Below are positions 44,353-53,892 of a stretch of 64,000 nt of DNA, piece after piece; positions within the stretch are counted from its first letter, which is position 1, and every line of letters begins with the position of its first letter. The stretch lies in NCBI GenBank assembly GCA_964342825.1, contig CAYFHO010000001.1, positions 206,548 to 270,547 of the forward strand, given 5' to 3'. The notes under the pieces are model-generated. The model saw only the letters and a list, made by a program, of their open reading frames with translations, ran no database searches and was not told the DNA's origin. Origin of the DNA: AAA164-E04 sp964342825. Its GTDB lineage: Bacteria; Verrucomicrobiota; Verrucomicrobiia; Limisphaerales; AAA164-E04. The position numbers and the translations under genes were made by a program.

Positions 44353-44925
44353 GGAGGGAGGAGCTCCCGCGAATCCCATATTTCTCCTCAGGATGTTGAA
44401 TGCCCGGTTTGCATTCGATGGAAAACCCTTTGGCGTTCGAATGCTACAGGCTTCCCGCGTTCTCATTTCTTTGGTGATGATTGCTTCAAGGTAAAAAAGT
44501 GGGACGCACGGAGCTTGTCCCTCCCGTAGGGATTTAATGAATTGGAGGGATGAGCTCCCGCGAATCCCATGCTTCCCCTTGGGGTGTTGAACATCCGGTT
44601 CGCACCCGATGGAAAACCCTTTGGCGTTCGAATGCCACAGGCTTCCCGCGTTCCCATTTCTTTGCTGATGATTGCTTCAAGGCAGAAAAGTGGGACGCAC
44701 GGAGCTTGTCCCTCCCGTAGGGATTTAATTTATTAGAGGGATGTGCTCCCGCGAATCCCATGCTTCCCCTTGGGGTGTTGAACGTCCGATTCACACCCGA
44801 TGGAAAAGCCTTTGGCGTTCGAATGCCTCAGGCTTCCCGCGTTCCCATTTCTTTGGTGATGATTGATTCGAGGTGGAAAAGTGGGGCGCACGGAGCTTGT
44901 CCCTCCTGTGGGGCTTGATTGGCTT
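44353..44925. repeat. Three tandem copies of a 191-bp noncoding repeat
   Basis: Copies run 44353-44543, 44544-44734 and 44735-44925, aligned by GGAGGGATGAGCTCCCGCG starts and GTGGGACGCACGGAGCTTG near the ends. They are about 90% alike by eye, and copies 2 and 3 are closest. The period is not a multiple of three and short minus-strand frames inside have no protein character, so it is not coding. Each unit holds REP-like inverted motifs (GGGAC...GTCCC; GGCGTTCGAATGCC). The array lies between divergent rsmI and the cytochrome gene. Confidence 0.92.
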
Positions 44926-44985
44926 CTAAGCTACATCAATCATGGCGGTTGATCATCTCGCGGGCTTTGCATAAGATGCGCGCAC

Positions 44986-47346
44986 ATGGCCGATCGTAAA
45001 CGCAAACAGTCAGTGAAAAAAAACAAGACGTCCGCACCCGCACCCAAATCGGGAATGCCTACCTGGGTTTGGGGAGTCGGAGTGGTGGTTTTGATTGGCC
45101 TCTTCGTTTTCTTAAATCCTGAAACCCGCAAGAACGCTTCATCACCTGAACAGACATCTGAACCTTCGAATCAATCCAAAGGTTTATCCATGGATCGGCT
45201 TTTGATGAAAGATGAAGACGTGTATGCACAATATGCCGGATCAGCCAGTTGTCGCGAATGTCACGCATCAGAGTTTGACAAGTGGAAGCCCTCAAACCAT
45301 CGCATGGCTGAAAGGCCATTGATGACTGATATGGATCAGGAAGCCTTTGAACCTGGTCATGAGTTTGAAGTTGCCAGTGTCACCTCGAAAGCCAGCAAGA
45401 AGGAGACAGAATACCTGATTTCCACTTTGGGTGTCCAAGGGACGAATCAGGTTCATCAACTGGACAGAGTGATAGGGCATACCCCGTTGAGGCAGTATCT
45501 CACTGATATTGGGCATGGCCGTTTGCAGGCCATGGATACTTCATGGGATCCGCATCAAAAAGAATGGTTCAATGTTTATGGTGAAGAAGACCGTCGACCT
45601 GGTGAATGGGGACATTGGACAGGGCGAGGTATGAACTGGAACAGCATGTGTGCGGGATGTCATAACACGCGCCTGAGAAAAAACTACGATCCCGAGACCG
45701 ACCGATATCATACAGCTATGGCAGAGATGTCGGTAGGATGTGAATCCTGTCACGGTCCGATGAAGGCTCATGTCAACTATTACAAAGCCCCCAACCGTTT
45801 CGATAAACCTCCCAAAGCCGCCTTGGGGGAACGGGATTCTCAGCAGATTCTGAATACTTGCGGATCCTGCCATTCACGGCGAACGGAGTTAACGGGTGAT
45901 TTTGTGCCCGGAGAATCATACCTTGACCACTACTCGCTCGTGATCCCGGATGCTTCCGATCTCTATTATGCAGATGGACAGGTCAGGGATGAGGATTATG
46001 TCTATACTTCCTTCTTGAGCAGTAAAATGCACCAGGCAGGAGTGCATTGCCTGGATTGTCACGATCCCCATTCCAATGAAACCATTCTGCCGGGTAACGC
46101 CCTTTGTATGCGATGTCACACGGGAGGTTATCCGAATTCCCCTGTGATTGAACCTTCCAAGCACATGTTTCATGAAGCGGAAACTCCCGGTGGAAAGTGT
46201 GTTGATTGTCACATGCCACACACCACTTATATGCAGCGCCACCCTAGAAGAGATCATGGATTCACTATTCCGGATCCAGTCCTGACCAAGGAATGGGGAA
46301 TACCCAATGCCTGCAACAGATGTCATGACGATCAAACCACAGACTGGAGTATTGCCAAGGTGGAGGAATGGTATGGAGACAGGATGGAAAGGCCCACTCG
46401 GGAACGTGCCAGATGGATTGCCCAGGCTCGATTATCCACCGAAGGATCGCACAAGCCGCTTTTGAAAATGTTGCAGGATGAGAAAACCGTACCCTTTTGG
46501 AAGGCCGTGGCAGCTCGTCTTCTGGATACATGGTGGTTTGAGCGGGATGTCATGCCAGCCATGATTCAGGCATCAACCAGCACGAATGCCTTGCTTCGAA
46601 GCCAGGTGGTGATGGCCTTAGGTCCGGCGGTTCAGGCGGGACATGCGGATGCCGCTCAGGCATTGGTCGATCGGTTGGAGGATCCTGTTCGCAGCGTTCG
46701 AGTCAACGCTGCCTGGTCCCTTCGACATCACGTGGATCCCGCCTCGGTTACAGGCCGGGAACTGCAGCACTTTTTAAACCTCCACCTTGATCAACCTTCG
46801 GGGCAAATGCAGAAAGGTGCCTGGCATCTGGCACAACAGGACGTGACTTCTGCCTTGAAGCATTACCGTAAAGCCGTGGAGTGGGATCCTAATTCCGCTC
46901 CCTTGCGCCATGAATTGGCGGTTGTTTTCAGCATGATTGGAGATCAACAGAGTGCCCTCAAGGAAATCCAGGAAGCCTGTCGCCTTGACCCCACCGAGGG
47001 AGAATACTTCTACAAACAGGGATTGGCCTGGAACGAGCTTGGGAATATCAGGAAAGTGATGGAATCTCTCAAAAAGGCGGTGGAAGTGGATCCACGCCAT
47101 TCTCGTGCCTGGTATAATTTGGGGCTGGCTCAAAACGGGGAAGGGATGAGGGAGGACGCTTTGCGAAGCCTGATTCGTGGTGAATCTGCGAATCCATTTG
47201 ATCCAGAGATACCTTACGCAAGGGCCACGATTTTGATGGGAATGGGGCGTATTGAGGAAGCCAGGAGAGCTGCACAGCGCGCTTTGGAAATCCAACCAGA
47301 GTTTGGAGCGGCCAGGCAACTGCTTAATAACGTGGGAGGATTCTGA
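44986..47346 (+). CDS. Octaheme cytochrome c with HEAT-like and TPR repeats
   Basis: The 786-residue protein has an N-terminal anchor helix (PTWVWGVGVVVLIGLFVFL, about residues 25-43), then eight CxxCH heme sites: CRECH (about 89), CAGCH (222), CESCH (252), CGSCH (292), CLDCH (355), CMRCH (374), CVDCH (405) and CNRCH (443). The spacing and the CHMPH-like C-V-D-C-H-M-P-H motif recall cytochrome c554/NrfA-related multihemes. Residues about 460-590 look like HEAT repeats (LLRSQVVMALGPAVQ, VRVNAAWSLRHHV). From about 620 onward there are TPRs (DPNSAPLRHELAVVFSMIGD, HSRAWYNLGLAQNGEG). It probably faces the periplasm in electron transfer; the redox substrate is unknown. No Shine-Dalgarno is visible. 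Confidence 0.92.
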   Translation: MADRKRKQSVKKNKTSAPAPKSGMPTWVWGVGVVVLIGLFVFLNPETRKNASSPEQTSEPSNQSKGLSMDRLLMKDEDVYAQYAGSASCRECHASEFDKWKPSNHRMAERPLMTDMDQEAFEPGHEFEVASVTSKASKKETEYLISTLGVQGTNQVHQLDRVIGHTPLRQYLTDIGHGRLQAMDTSWDPHQKEWFNVYGEEDRRPGEWGHWTGRGMNWNSMCAGCHNTRLRKNYDPETDRYHTAMAEMSVGCESCHGPMKAHVNYYKAPNRFDKPPKAALGERDSQQILNTCGSCHSRRTELTGDFVPGESYLDHYSLVIPDASDLYYADGQVRDEDYVYTSFLSSKMHQAGVHCLDCHDPHSNETILPGNALCMRCHTGGYPNSPVIEPSKHMFHEAETPGGKCVDCHMPHTTYMQRHPRRDHGFTIPDPVLTKEWGIPNACNRCHDDQTTDWSIAKVEEWYGDRMERPTRERARWIAQARLSTEGSHKPLLKMLQDEKTVPFWKAVAARLLDTWWFERDVMPAMIQASTSTNALLRSQVVMALGPAVQAGHADAAQALVDRLEDPVRSVRVNAAWSLRHHVDPASVTGRELQHFLNLHLDQPSGQMQKGAWHLAQQDVTSALKHYRKAVEWDPNSAPLRHELAVVFSMIGDQQSALKEIQEACRLDPTEGEYFYKQGLAWNELGNIRKVMESLKKAVEVDPRHSRAWYNLGLAQNGEGMREDALRSLIRGESANPFDPEIPYARATILMGMGRIEEARRAAQRALEIQPEFGAARQLLNNVGGF

Positions 47347-47408
47347 ATTGGGTCTTGAAAAGCAAGCGGTTCTGGTGCGAAATGGTTCGCAGTTAAAATT
47401 GAATTGAT

Positions 47409-47879
47409 ATGTTGCTAGGCGAAATCCTTACAAAAGATCAAATCATTCCAGAGATGAAGGCCACCACACGTTGGGAAGCCATTGAGGAGCTGATTGATAA
47501 CCTTGTCACTTGCAATAAAATACGCCCGCAGGACAGGGAATCGATTGCCAATGTGGTGAAAAAGCGTGAAACCTCCATGAGCACTGGGATCGGTTTTGGT
47601 GTGGGGATTCCCCATGCGTCCACGGACCTGATCTATGATGTTGTGGGTGCCTTTGGTCGATCCAAGACTGGGGTGAATTTTGATGCTTTAGACAACAAAC
47701 CCGTCAATTTGGTGATGCTCTTTCTGGTGCCGCAAGGACAGTTTCAAAAGCATCTTCACACATTGGCAAATATTGCCAAATTGCTCCACAACAATGAATT
47801 TCGTCAATCATTGGAGCAGGCTGCGGATGCTTCCGAGATGGAGCGCATCATCAAGGAAAAATCTGCTCCCAAGGCCTGA
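47409..47879 (+). CDS. PTS EIIA (PtsN/fructose-type) domain protein
   Basis: This 156-residue single-domain protein is of the PTS_EIIA_2 family. The phosphorylated histidine is His69 in GFGVGIPHAST, preceded by KKRETSMSTGIG. No IIB or IIC domain or sugar permease is nearby, so a regulatory, PtsN-like role is more likely than sugar transport. Calling it ptsN would need phylogeny. It sits 62 bp after the cytochrome gene and 60 bp before argS, and the three may share a transcript. Confidence 0.9.
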   Translation: MLLGEILTKDQIIPEMKATTRWEAIEELIDNLVTCNKIRPQDRESIANVVKKRETSMSTGIGFGVGIPHASTDLIYDVVGAFGRSKTGVNFDALDNKPVNLVMLFLVPQGQFQKHLHTLANIAKLLHNNEFRQSLEQAADASEMERIIKEKSAPKA

Positions 47880-47939
47880 TTGAATGCCCTTTTGCTTTCT
47901 AAAATTCTAATCCATCCTTAAATTATTGATCATCCAGGC

Positions 47940-49700
47940 ATGGAAGACGTCAAACTTGCTCTCCCTCAATTGGTTGAATCCTCGATCCGTGACGCCATTC
48001 TCAAGGTTTTTCCTGAGGTGGACCCGAGCGTGATTCAGCTCCAAATTTGTACCAACCCCAAATTTGGTGATTATCAGTGCACTTCAGTCATGGCGATTGC
48101 CAAAAAGAGCAAACTGAATCCGCGCGAATATGCCCAGAAAGTGTTGGATGAATTAGACCTTTCAGAAGTGGCAGAGGAAGTCCAGCTTGCCGGTCCCGGA
48201 TTCATCAACGTGCGATTGAAACAAAGCGCCGTAAAGCAGGCCCTTATATCTGCCGCAACTTCAGGAGGGTGTTTCGTTCAGAGAACCACTTCGCCGCGAA
48301 CTGTGGTCATCGATTTCAGTTCTCCCAATGTGGCCAAACCCATGCATGTCGGGCATATTCGATCCACCATTCTTGGAGACTGCCTGGCTCGTGTTCTCAG
48401 GTTGATTGGGCATAACGTGGTTACCGATAACCATATTGGGGATTGGGGAACTCAATTTGGAAAACTACTTGTCGGTTGGAAACAGCATCTGGATCGGGTT
48501 TCCTTGATGAAGGATGCCTTGGGTGAGCTGGAAAGGCTGTATCGAAAAGTCAACGCTGCTTGTGAGGAAGATACCTCAGTCCTCGAAATGGCGCGTCAGG
48601 AGTTGGTCAAACTTCAACAGGGTGACGAGACAAATCTTTCCATTTGGAAGGAGATGCAGTTGGTTTCGCGTGAACAGTTCGATAAAGTTTATCAGCGCCT
48701 GGGGGTTCATTTTGATCATACACTCGGAGAAAGTTTTTATAACGAGCAGCTTCAGGGTGTGGTGACTGAGTTGACCGAGCAGGGGATTGCTACTGACAGT
48801 CAAGGTGCCAAAGTGGTTTTCTTTGAAGATGTTGATGGCCTTAAAGATCATCCGGCGTTGATCTTAAAAAGTGATGGAGGTGCGAATTACACCACCACCG
48901 ACCTTGCGACCATTCAATACCGCATGGAAACCTGGACTCCTGACGAGATCATTTATGTCACGGATGGGCGTCAGCAACTCCACTTTAAACAGTTGTTTGA
49001 AATCTTCCGCAGATGGCGACCTGGTTCCAAAGTCAAACTCATCCACACTTGGTTTGGATCCATCCTGGGGCCTGACGGGACTCCATTCAAGACAAGGGCC
49101 GGTGACACCATCAAATTGAATGACTTGCTTGATGAAGCCGAGGAGCGCGCTTTCAAGGCGGTCGCAGAAAAAAATCCTGATCTTGATGAAGAGCTTAGCC
49201 GCGACATCGCGAGAATTGTAGGTATTGGGGCGGTGAAATATGCCGATCTGCTACCGAATCGTCAGACAGATTACGTGTTTGATTGGGATAAACTGCTTTC
49301 CTTGAGTGGCAACACTGCTCCCTATCTGCAATACGCAAGCACTCGTATTCGCAGCATTTTTCGCAAAGCCAATCTCAAAGAATCCGAGTTCCTGCAATCT
49401 CTGGAAGCCATGCCTTCCTTTGAATTGGAGTTGGACTCTGAATATGAAAAAAAACTGACCAGGCACTTGATCAACTTCGGGTTGATTCTCGAATCTGTGT
49501 TGGAGGATCAACGACCGAATTACCTCTGCAATTATCTTTTTGAATTAGCTGGTCTGTACACCTCATTTTATGAGAATTGCCCGGTTCTCAAAAGCGAGGG
49601 ATCCACGCGGACCTCCCGACTGGTCCTTTGCTCCTTGACCCGTCAGGTTCTGGAAAAAGGCCTGAATCTATTGGGAATTGAAACGCCGGAAATGATGTGA
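47940..49700 (+). CDS. argS: Arginyl-tRNA synthetase
   Basis: This 586-residue class I synthetase charges tRNA-Arg. The N-terminal Add-1 domain spans about residues 1-95 (GDYQCTSVMAIAKK, GPGFINVRL). The catalytic core has the HIGH-type motif HVGHIRSTILGD, NHIGDWGTQFG and VTDGRQQLHFKQLF. In place of KMSKS it has GPDGTPFKTRAGDTIKL, as is usual for many ArgS proteins. The C-terminal DALR anticodon-binding domain (about 470-586) ends GLNLLGIETPEMM. Length is typical. It is convergent with the CoaB-type gene, 12 bp apart. Confidence 0.97.
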   Translation: MEDVKLALPQLVESSIRDAILKVFPEVDPSVIQLQICTNPKFGDYQCTSVMAIAKKSKLNPREYAQKVLDELDLSEVAEEVQLAGPGFINVRLKQSAVKQALISAATSGGCFVQRTTSPRTVVIDFSSPNVAKPMHVGHIRSTILGDCLARVLRLIGHNVVTDNHIGDWGTQFGKLLVGWKQHLDRVSLMKDALGELERLYRKVNAACEEDTSVLEMARQELVKLQQGDETNLSIWKEMQLVSREQFDKVYQRLGVHFDHTLGESFYNEQLQGVVTELTEQGIATDSQGAKVVFFEDVDGLKDHPALILKSDGGANYTTTDLATIQYRMETWTPDEIIYVTDGRQQLHFKQLFEIFRRWRPGSKVKLIHTWFGSILGPDGTPFKTRAGDTIKLNDLLDEAEERAFKAVAEKNPDLDEELSRDIARIVGIGAVKYADLLPNRQTDYVFDWDKLLSLSGNTAPYLQYASTRIRSIFRKANLKESEFLQSLEAMPSFELELDSEYEKKLTRHLINFGLILESVLEDQRPNYLCNYLFELAGLYTSFYENCPVLKSEGSTRTSRLVLCSLTRQVLEKGLNLLGIETPEMM

Positions 49701-49712
49701 AAACCCGATGCA

Positions 49713-50405
49713 TTAGGGTGTTCGCTCTTTCATGAAATCAGTTAGAGACTTCCAGAGAGCTTCATAAAGCTCGGATCGATTCGGCACATTCTGGGGTTCT
49801 TCATACCTACTGGAATAGATTTCAAATCCGTCACCGATGGCAGGTCCGTTTAGAACGCATGCATCGGTGTTGCATTCTCGCAGTTGTGCTTTTGCCTTCT
49901 CAATCGTTTGTTGACGATTTCCTTCAACCTCAAATTTCCAACCTACGATGAAAGCATTGGGAAACCATTTTCGAAGTTCAGGTAATATTTTGGTGGTAGG
50001 AACCAGCTCTGCAAAAAGGGAGCCGTTGCGTGTGGAGAATTTTCCGGATTGAACCTCTCTCAATTCACCCGATTCAGTTTTTTCGCATACTTTGCCAAAA
50101 GCGAAATCACTCACAGCGGAAGCGTGAAAAATGGCGTCGATACCATGGGAGGCAAGGCCTTGAATCTTATCAGCCAAATCTTTCGTTGTGGTGAATTCAA
50201 TCCGTCGATCCGCTTCAAACGTACCCTGATATGTTACGTAATGGCCCGTCAGCAGAGTGACATTAGCTCCATTGCAGCGAAGATGCTTTGAGAGTTCAGC
50301 GCCGAGCGATCCCGTTGAAAAATTGGTCAACCGCCTGACTTCGTCCAGCGGTTCATAGGTAGGTCCTGCCGTGATGACACAATGGGGATTCTTGTCAGGA
50401 TTCAT
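49713..50405 (-). CDS. Phosphopantothenate-cysteine ligase (CoaB-type, standalone)
   Basis: The 230-residue protein corresponds to the CoaB half of bifunctional CoaBC. It joins cysteine to 4'-phosphopantothenate in coenzyme A synthesis. Evidence is the nucleotide-binding start VITAGPTYEPLDEVRRLTN followed by FSTGSLGAELS, HASAVSDF, the substrate-loop region VPTTKILPELRKWFPN, and VGWKFEVEG (the counterpart of GFAAET). No flavin-dependent CoaC decarboxylase domain is attached, so CoaC should be encoded elsewhere. The similarity is clear but this is a divergent member. It is transcribed toward argS. Confidence 0.85.
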   Translation of the reverse strand: MNPDKNPHCVITAGPTYEPLDEVRRLTNFSTGSLGAELSKHLRCNGANVTLLTGHYVTYQGTFEADRRIEFTTTKDLADKIQGLASHGIDAIFHASAVSDFAFGKVCEKTESGELREVQSGKFSTRNGSLFAELVPTTKILPELRKWFPNAFIVGWKFEVEGNRQQTIEKAKAQLRECNTDACVLNGPAIGDGFEIYSSRYEEPQNVPNRSELYEALWKSLTDFMKERTP

Positions 50406-50506
50406 TTCTTTCGCTGGATGTTACCGTGCGTTCTATTTAGGAAACAATTTGGCTCATTGTATGTCATTTTTTGGTGTCAACTGTCCAAAATGTGTATTGC
50501 TTCTTG

Positions 50507-50524
50507 TTGACATCCTCATGTCAA
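50507..50524 (+). promoter_or_regulatory. Inverted repeat upstream of glgC
   Basis: TTGACAT-CCTC-ATGTCAA is a perfect 7-bp inverted repeat about 43 bp before the glgC start. Its left arm doubles as a consensus -35 (TTGACA), but no good -10 follows at 17 bp. It could be an operator. A Shine-Dalgarno-like TAAGG precedes the glgC ATG. Confidence 0.35.
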
Positions 50525-50566
50525 GTTAGGCTGGTTTCGTCTCAAGTGTTTACCTAAGGTATTTAT

Positions 50567-51880
50567 ATGGCATCAAATCCTATTTTTTCAGCATCATTCC
50601 TCTCTCAAAATGTCCTTAGTGTCATTCTTGGAGGTGGCGCCGGCACACGTTTATATCCGTTGACCAAGGAGCGCAGCAAGCCGGCAGTGCCTCTCGGGGG
50701 AAAATACCGCTTGGTTGATGTGCCTATTTCAAATTGCATCAATTCAGGTATGCACCGCATCTATGTGATGACGCAGTTTCTTTCAGCTTCTCTTCATAGG
50801 CACATATCCCAATCTTATAAGTTTGACCATTTTTCGCGAGGTTTCGTCGAAATTCTTGCCGCAGAACAAACACCTACCAGTACCTCCTGGTATGAAGGTA
50901 CTGCGGATGCCGTTCGCAAAAACCTCACTCATCTGACCAGTCAATCCTTCGAATACCTGATTATTCTCAGTGGCGATCAGCTCTACCGAATGAATTACCT
51001 TGAGATGCTGGCTCATCACATTGAAAAGGGAGCTGATTTGACGGTGGCCACGATTCCCGTCGAGAAGGAATCGGTTCCCGGTTTTGGCATCATGCAGATG
51101 AACGATGCCCATGAAATCACGCGGTTTGAAGAAAAGCCACAGGATCCCGCTTTGCAGGAAGAACTCAAACTTCCCAAAGATTGGTATTCGAAACTGGAGA
51201 TCCATTCCGATAAAGAGTTGTGGCTGGCTTCCATGGGGATCTACATTTTCAATCGGAAGACCATTCTGGAGCTTCTCGACAATGCTCACACCGATTTTGG
51301 TAAACACATCATTCCCGGAGCGATCAAGACCCATAAGCTTTCTTCTTACGTTTTCCAGGGGTATTGGGAGGATGTCGGAACGATCAAAGCATTTTTTGAT
51401 GCCAATTTGGACCTAACCTCAATGCTTCCCAAATTCAATTTCTTTGACATGGGGTCTCCTGTCTTTACCCGACCAAGATTTTTGCCCGCGAGCAAGGTCA
51501 ATGGGGGAGTGATAGAGAGTAGTCTGCTTTCAGATGGATGTATTGTGCACAAAGCCAGGCTCAAGGATTGTATGTTGGGCATTAGAAGTATTGTAGGGGA
51601 AGATGCTTATATGGAGCGGGTCGTTATGATGGGGGGAGACGATTATGAATCACAGGAATCCATTTCCCGCCATCAAAGTGAAGGGAAACCTTCCATTGGG
51701 ATCGGAGCCCGAACCCGGGTGATTAATGCCATCATTGATAAAAATGCGCGCATAGGAAGTGACTGCGTGATCACGCCGGAAGGTAAACCAGCCGAGATGG
51801 ATGGAGAACTTTTCAATATCCGGGACGGTATCGTTGTGATCCCCAAGAATGCCGTGATTCCAAACGGAACCGTGATTTGA
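50567..51880 (+). CDS. glgC: Glucose-1-phosphate adenylyltransferase (ADP-glucose pyrophosphorylase)
   Basis: The 437-residue enzyme makes ADP-glucose from glucose-1-phosphate and ATP, the committed step of bacterial glycogen synthesis. It has the nucleotidyltransferase signature LGGGAGTRLYPLTKERSKPAV, then PLGGKYRLVDVPISNC, WYEGTADAVRKNL and SGDQLYRMNY. A left-handed beta-helix occupies the last 130 residues (GARTRVINAIIDKNARIG ... VVIPKNAVIPNGTVI). Length is typical of the family. glgB follows 39 bp later in the same direction, so the pair forms a glycogen unit; glgA is not in the window. Confidence 0.97.
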   Translation: MASNPIFSASFLSQNVLSVILGGGAGTRLYPLTKERSKPAVPLGGKYRLVDVPISNCINSGMHRIYVMTQFLSASLHRHISQSYKFDHFSRGFVEILAAEQTPTSTSWYEGTADAVRKNLTHLTSQSFEYLIILSGDQLYRMNYLEMLAHHIEKGADLTVATIPVEKESVPGFGIMQMNDAHEITRFEEKPQDPALQEELKLPKDWYSKLEIHSDKELWLASMGIYIFNRKTILELLDNAHTDFGKHIIPGAIKTHKLSSYVFQGYWEDVGTIKAFFDANLDLTSMLPKFNFFDMGSPVFTRPRFLPASKVNGGVIESSLLSDGCIVHKARLKDCMLGIRSIVGEDAYMERVVMMGGDDYESQESISRHQSEGKPSIGIGARTRVINAIIDKNARIGSDCVITPEGKPAEMDGELFNIRDGIVVIPKNAVIPNGTVI

Positions 51881-51919
51881 TCATGGACTCGGTCTCATTT
51901 TAACCACATCCTTAAGGAC

Positions 51920-53857
51920 ATGGGTAAAACAGCATCAGGAGTATCCAGGCTGTCGGATGACGACCTTCACTTATTCAATGAAGGCAGTCACTTTCATCTT
52001 TACGAAAAGCTCGGCAGTCATGTCATGGAGCGCGACGGCGAAAAAGGCGTTTACTTTGCGGTGTGGGCGCCCAATGCCGAGTGCGTTTACCTGATGGGTG
52101 ATTTTAATTACTGGTCGAAATCCGAATGTGCCATGACTCCCAAGGGCAGCTCCGGAATTTGGGAAGTCTTTGTGCCAGGTATTCACCCGGGTGTTTGTTA
52201 CAAGTATCATATCCGTTCCAAATGGAACAATTTTGAAGTCGACAAGGCGGACCCGTTTGCCAACCGCTTTGAGGTTCCGCCCAAAACAGGTTCCGTTGTT
52301 CATCGTTCAGAATATGAATGGAACGACCAGGCATGGATGGAAAACCGCTATGCCAAGTCCGATCATAAGTCTCCGGTGAGCGTTTACGAGGTTCATTTGG
52401 GTTCCTGGAAACGGGATCCCTCTGATCCGGATCGTCATTTAACCTTTCGCGAACTGGCGCCGATGCTGGTGGATTACGTGAAGGAAACAGGTTTTACCCA
52501 TGTGGAGTTTTTACCTGTGATGGAGCACCCGTTTTATGCATCCTGGGGCTACCAGCTTACAGGATTCTTTGCGCCTTCAAGTCGTTATGGATCCCCGGAA
52601 GACTTTGCCTATTTGGTGGACCTGTTGCATCAAAATGACATTGGTGTGATTCTTGACTGGGTGCCTTCTCATTTCCCGAATGACGAGCACGGTCTGGCTT
52701 TTTTCGATGGAACGCATTTGTTTGAGCATTCAGATCCCAAACAGGGCTACCATCCGGACTGGAAGAGCCATATTTTTAATTATGGACGTCACGAAGTGAA
52801 AAGTTTCCTTATCAGTAGTGCTTTCTACTGGTTGGATCGTTTTCATGTGGACGGGCTCCGAGTTGATGCGGTGGCATCCATGTTGTACCTGGATTATTCG
52901 CGTTCCGAAGGAGAATGGATACCGAATGAGCACGGCGGGAATGAAAACCTGGAGGCCATTGCCTTTCTCAAGCGACTGAACGAGGAAGTGTATAAACATT
53001 TTCCCGGTGTCCAGATGATAGCCGAGGAATCCACTGCCTGGCCCATGGTTTCGCGGCCCCTGTATTTAGGTGGACTTGGTTTTGGTTACAAATGGGACAT
53101 GGGATGGATGCATGATTCGTTGAGCTATGTTCAGCGCGACGCTGTCTATCGTAAATTTCACCACCATCAGTTGACGTTCAGGGGGCTTTACGCATTTTCA
53201 GAAAACTACATGCTCCCTCTCAGTCACGATGAAGTGGTTCACGGCAAAGGCTCACTGGTCGAAAAAATGCCGGGAGACAACTGGCAGAAGTTCGCCAATC
53301 TCAGGTTGCTTTTTGCGAACATGTTTGCACAACCGGCGAAAAAATTGGTGTTCATGGGAGGTGAGATTGCTCAATGGCGGGAATGGAATCATGACGCAAG
53401 TCTGGATTGGCACCTGCTTGATCATGAACCTCACAAAGGGATGCAGCAGTGGATACGTGATCTGAATCTGGTTTATCGCCGAGAAAAAGCGCTGCATGTC
53501 GGTGATTGTCATTCAGACGGCTTTATGTGGGTTGATTGTGATAATGCGGATGAAAGCATCATCAGCTGGGAACGCATCGATCCTGAATCCGGCGAAATTA
53601 TCGTTGCCATTTTCAACTACACCCCAGTGGTAAGAGAAACCTACCGAGTAGGGGTTCGTCAAAGCGGCTACTGGAAGGAGATTCTGAACAGTGATGCTCC
53701 GAGTTACGGTGGCAGCGGTATCGGGAACCTGGGAGGTGTGGTCACAGACGAGTTCGGCTGGCACTGGAGACCTCATTGTCTCACCATTGCGCTTCCTCCT
53801 CTGGCCGCTGTGTTCTTCAAATATGAAGGAGACAAAAAACCGGGTGAGGATTCATAA
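51920..53857 (+). CDS. glgB: 1,4-alpha-glucan branching enzyme
   Basis: The 645-residue GH13 enzyme forms alpha-1,6 branches in glycogen. An N-terminal CBM48 domain (about residues 20-115; YFAVWAPNAECVYLMGDFN) precedes the catalytic barrel, with DWVPSHFPND, the nucleophile Asp in GLRVDAVASMLYLDYSR, the acid/base Glu in MIAEESTAWP and the stabilising Asp in LSHDEVVHGKGSL. A beta-sandwich closes the protein. It is shorter than the long GlgB form, lacking the extra N-terminal module. A Shine-Dalgarno AAGGA abuts the ATG. It follows glgC closely. Confidence 0.97.
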   Translation: MGKTASGVSRLSDDDLHLFNEGSHFHLYEKLGSHVMERDGEKGVYFAVWAPNAECVYLMGDFNYWSKSECAMTPKGSSGIWEVFVPGIHPGVCYKYHIRSKWNNFEVDKADPFANRFEVPPKTGSVVHRSEYEWNDQAWMENRYAKSDHKSPVSVYEVHLGSWKRDPSDPDRHLTFRELAPMLVDYVKETGFTHVEFLPVMEHPFYASWGYQLTGFFAPSSRYGSPEDFAYLVDLLHQNDIGVILDWVPSHFPNDEHGLAFFDGTHLFEHSDPKQGYHPDWKSHIFNYGRHEVKSFLISSAFYWLDRFHVDGLRVDAVASMLYLDYSRSEGEWIPNEHGGNENLEAIAFLKRLNEEVYKHFPGVQMIAEESTAWPMVSRPLYLGGLGFGYKWDMGWMHDSLSYVQRDAVYRKFHHHQLTFRGLYAFSENYMLPLSHDEVVHGKGSLVEKMPGDNWQKFANLRLLFANMFAQPAKKLVFMGGEIAQWREWNHDASLDWHLLDHEPHKGMQQWIRDLNLVYRREKALHVGDCHSDGFMWVDCDNADESIISWERIDPESGEIIVAIFNYTPVVRETYRVGVRQSGYWKEILNSDAPSYGGSGIGNLGGVVTDEFGWHWRPHCLTIALPPLAAVFFKYEGDKKPGEDS

Positions 53858-53892
53858 GTCCACGACCCGATTCACTCAGAATGGAAACCTTC

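Noticed and set aside
44463..44794. Minus-strand frames in the 191-bp repeats (MGFAGAHPSN...)
   Set aside because: The two frames are the same repeat sequence read in different registers, the period is not a multiple of three, and there is no start context.
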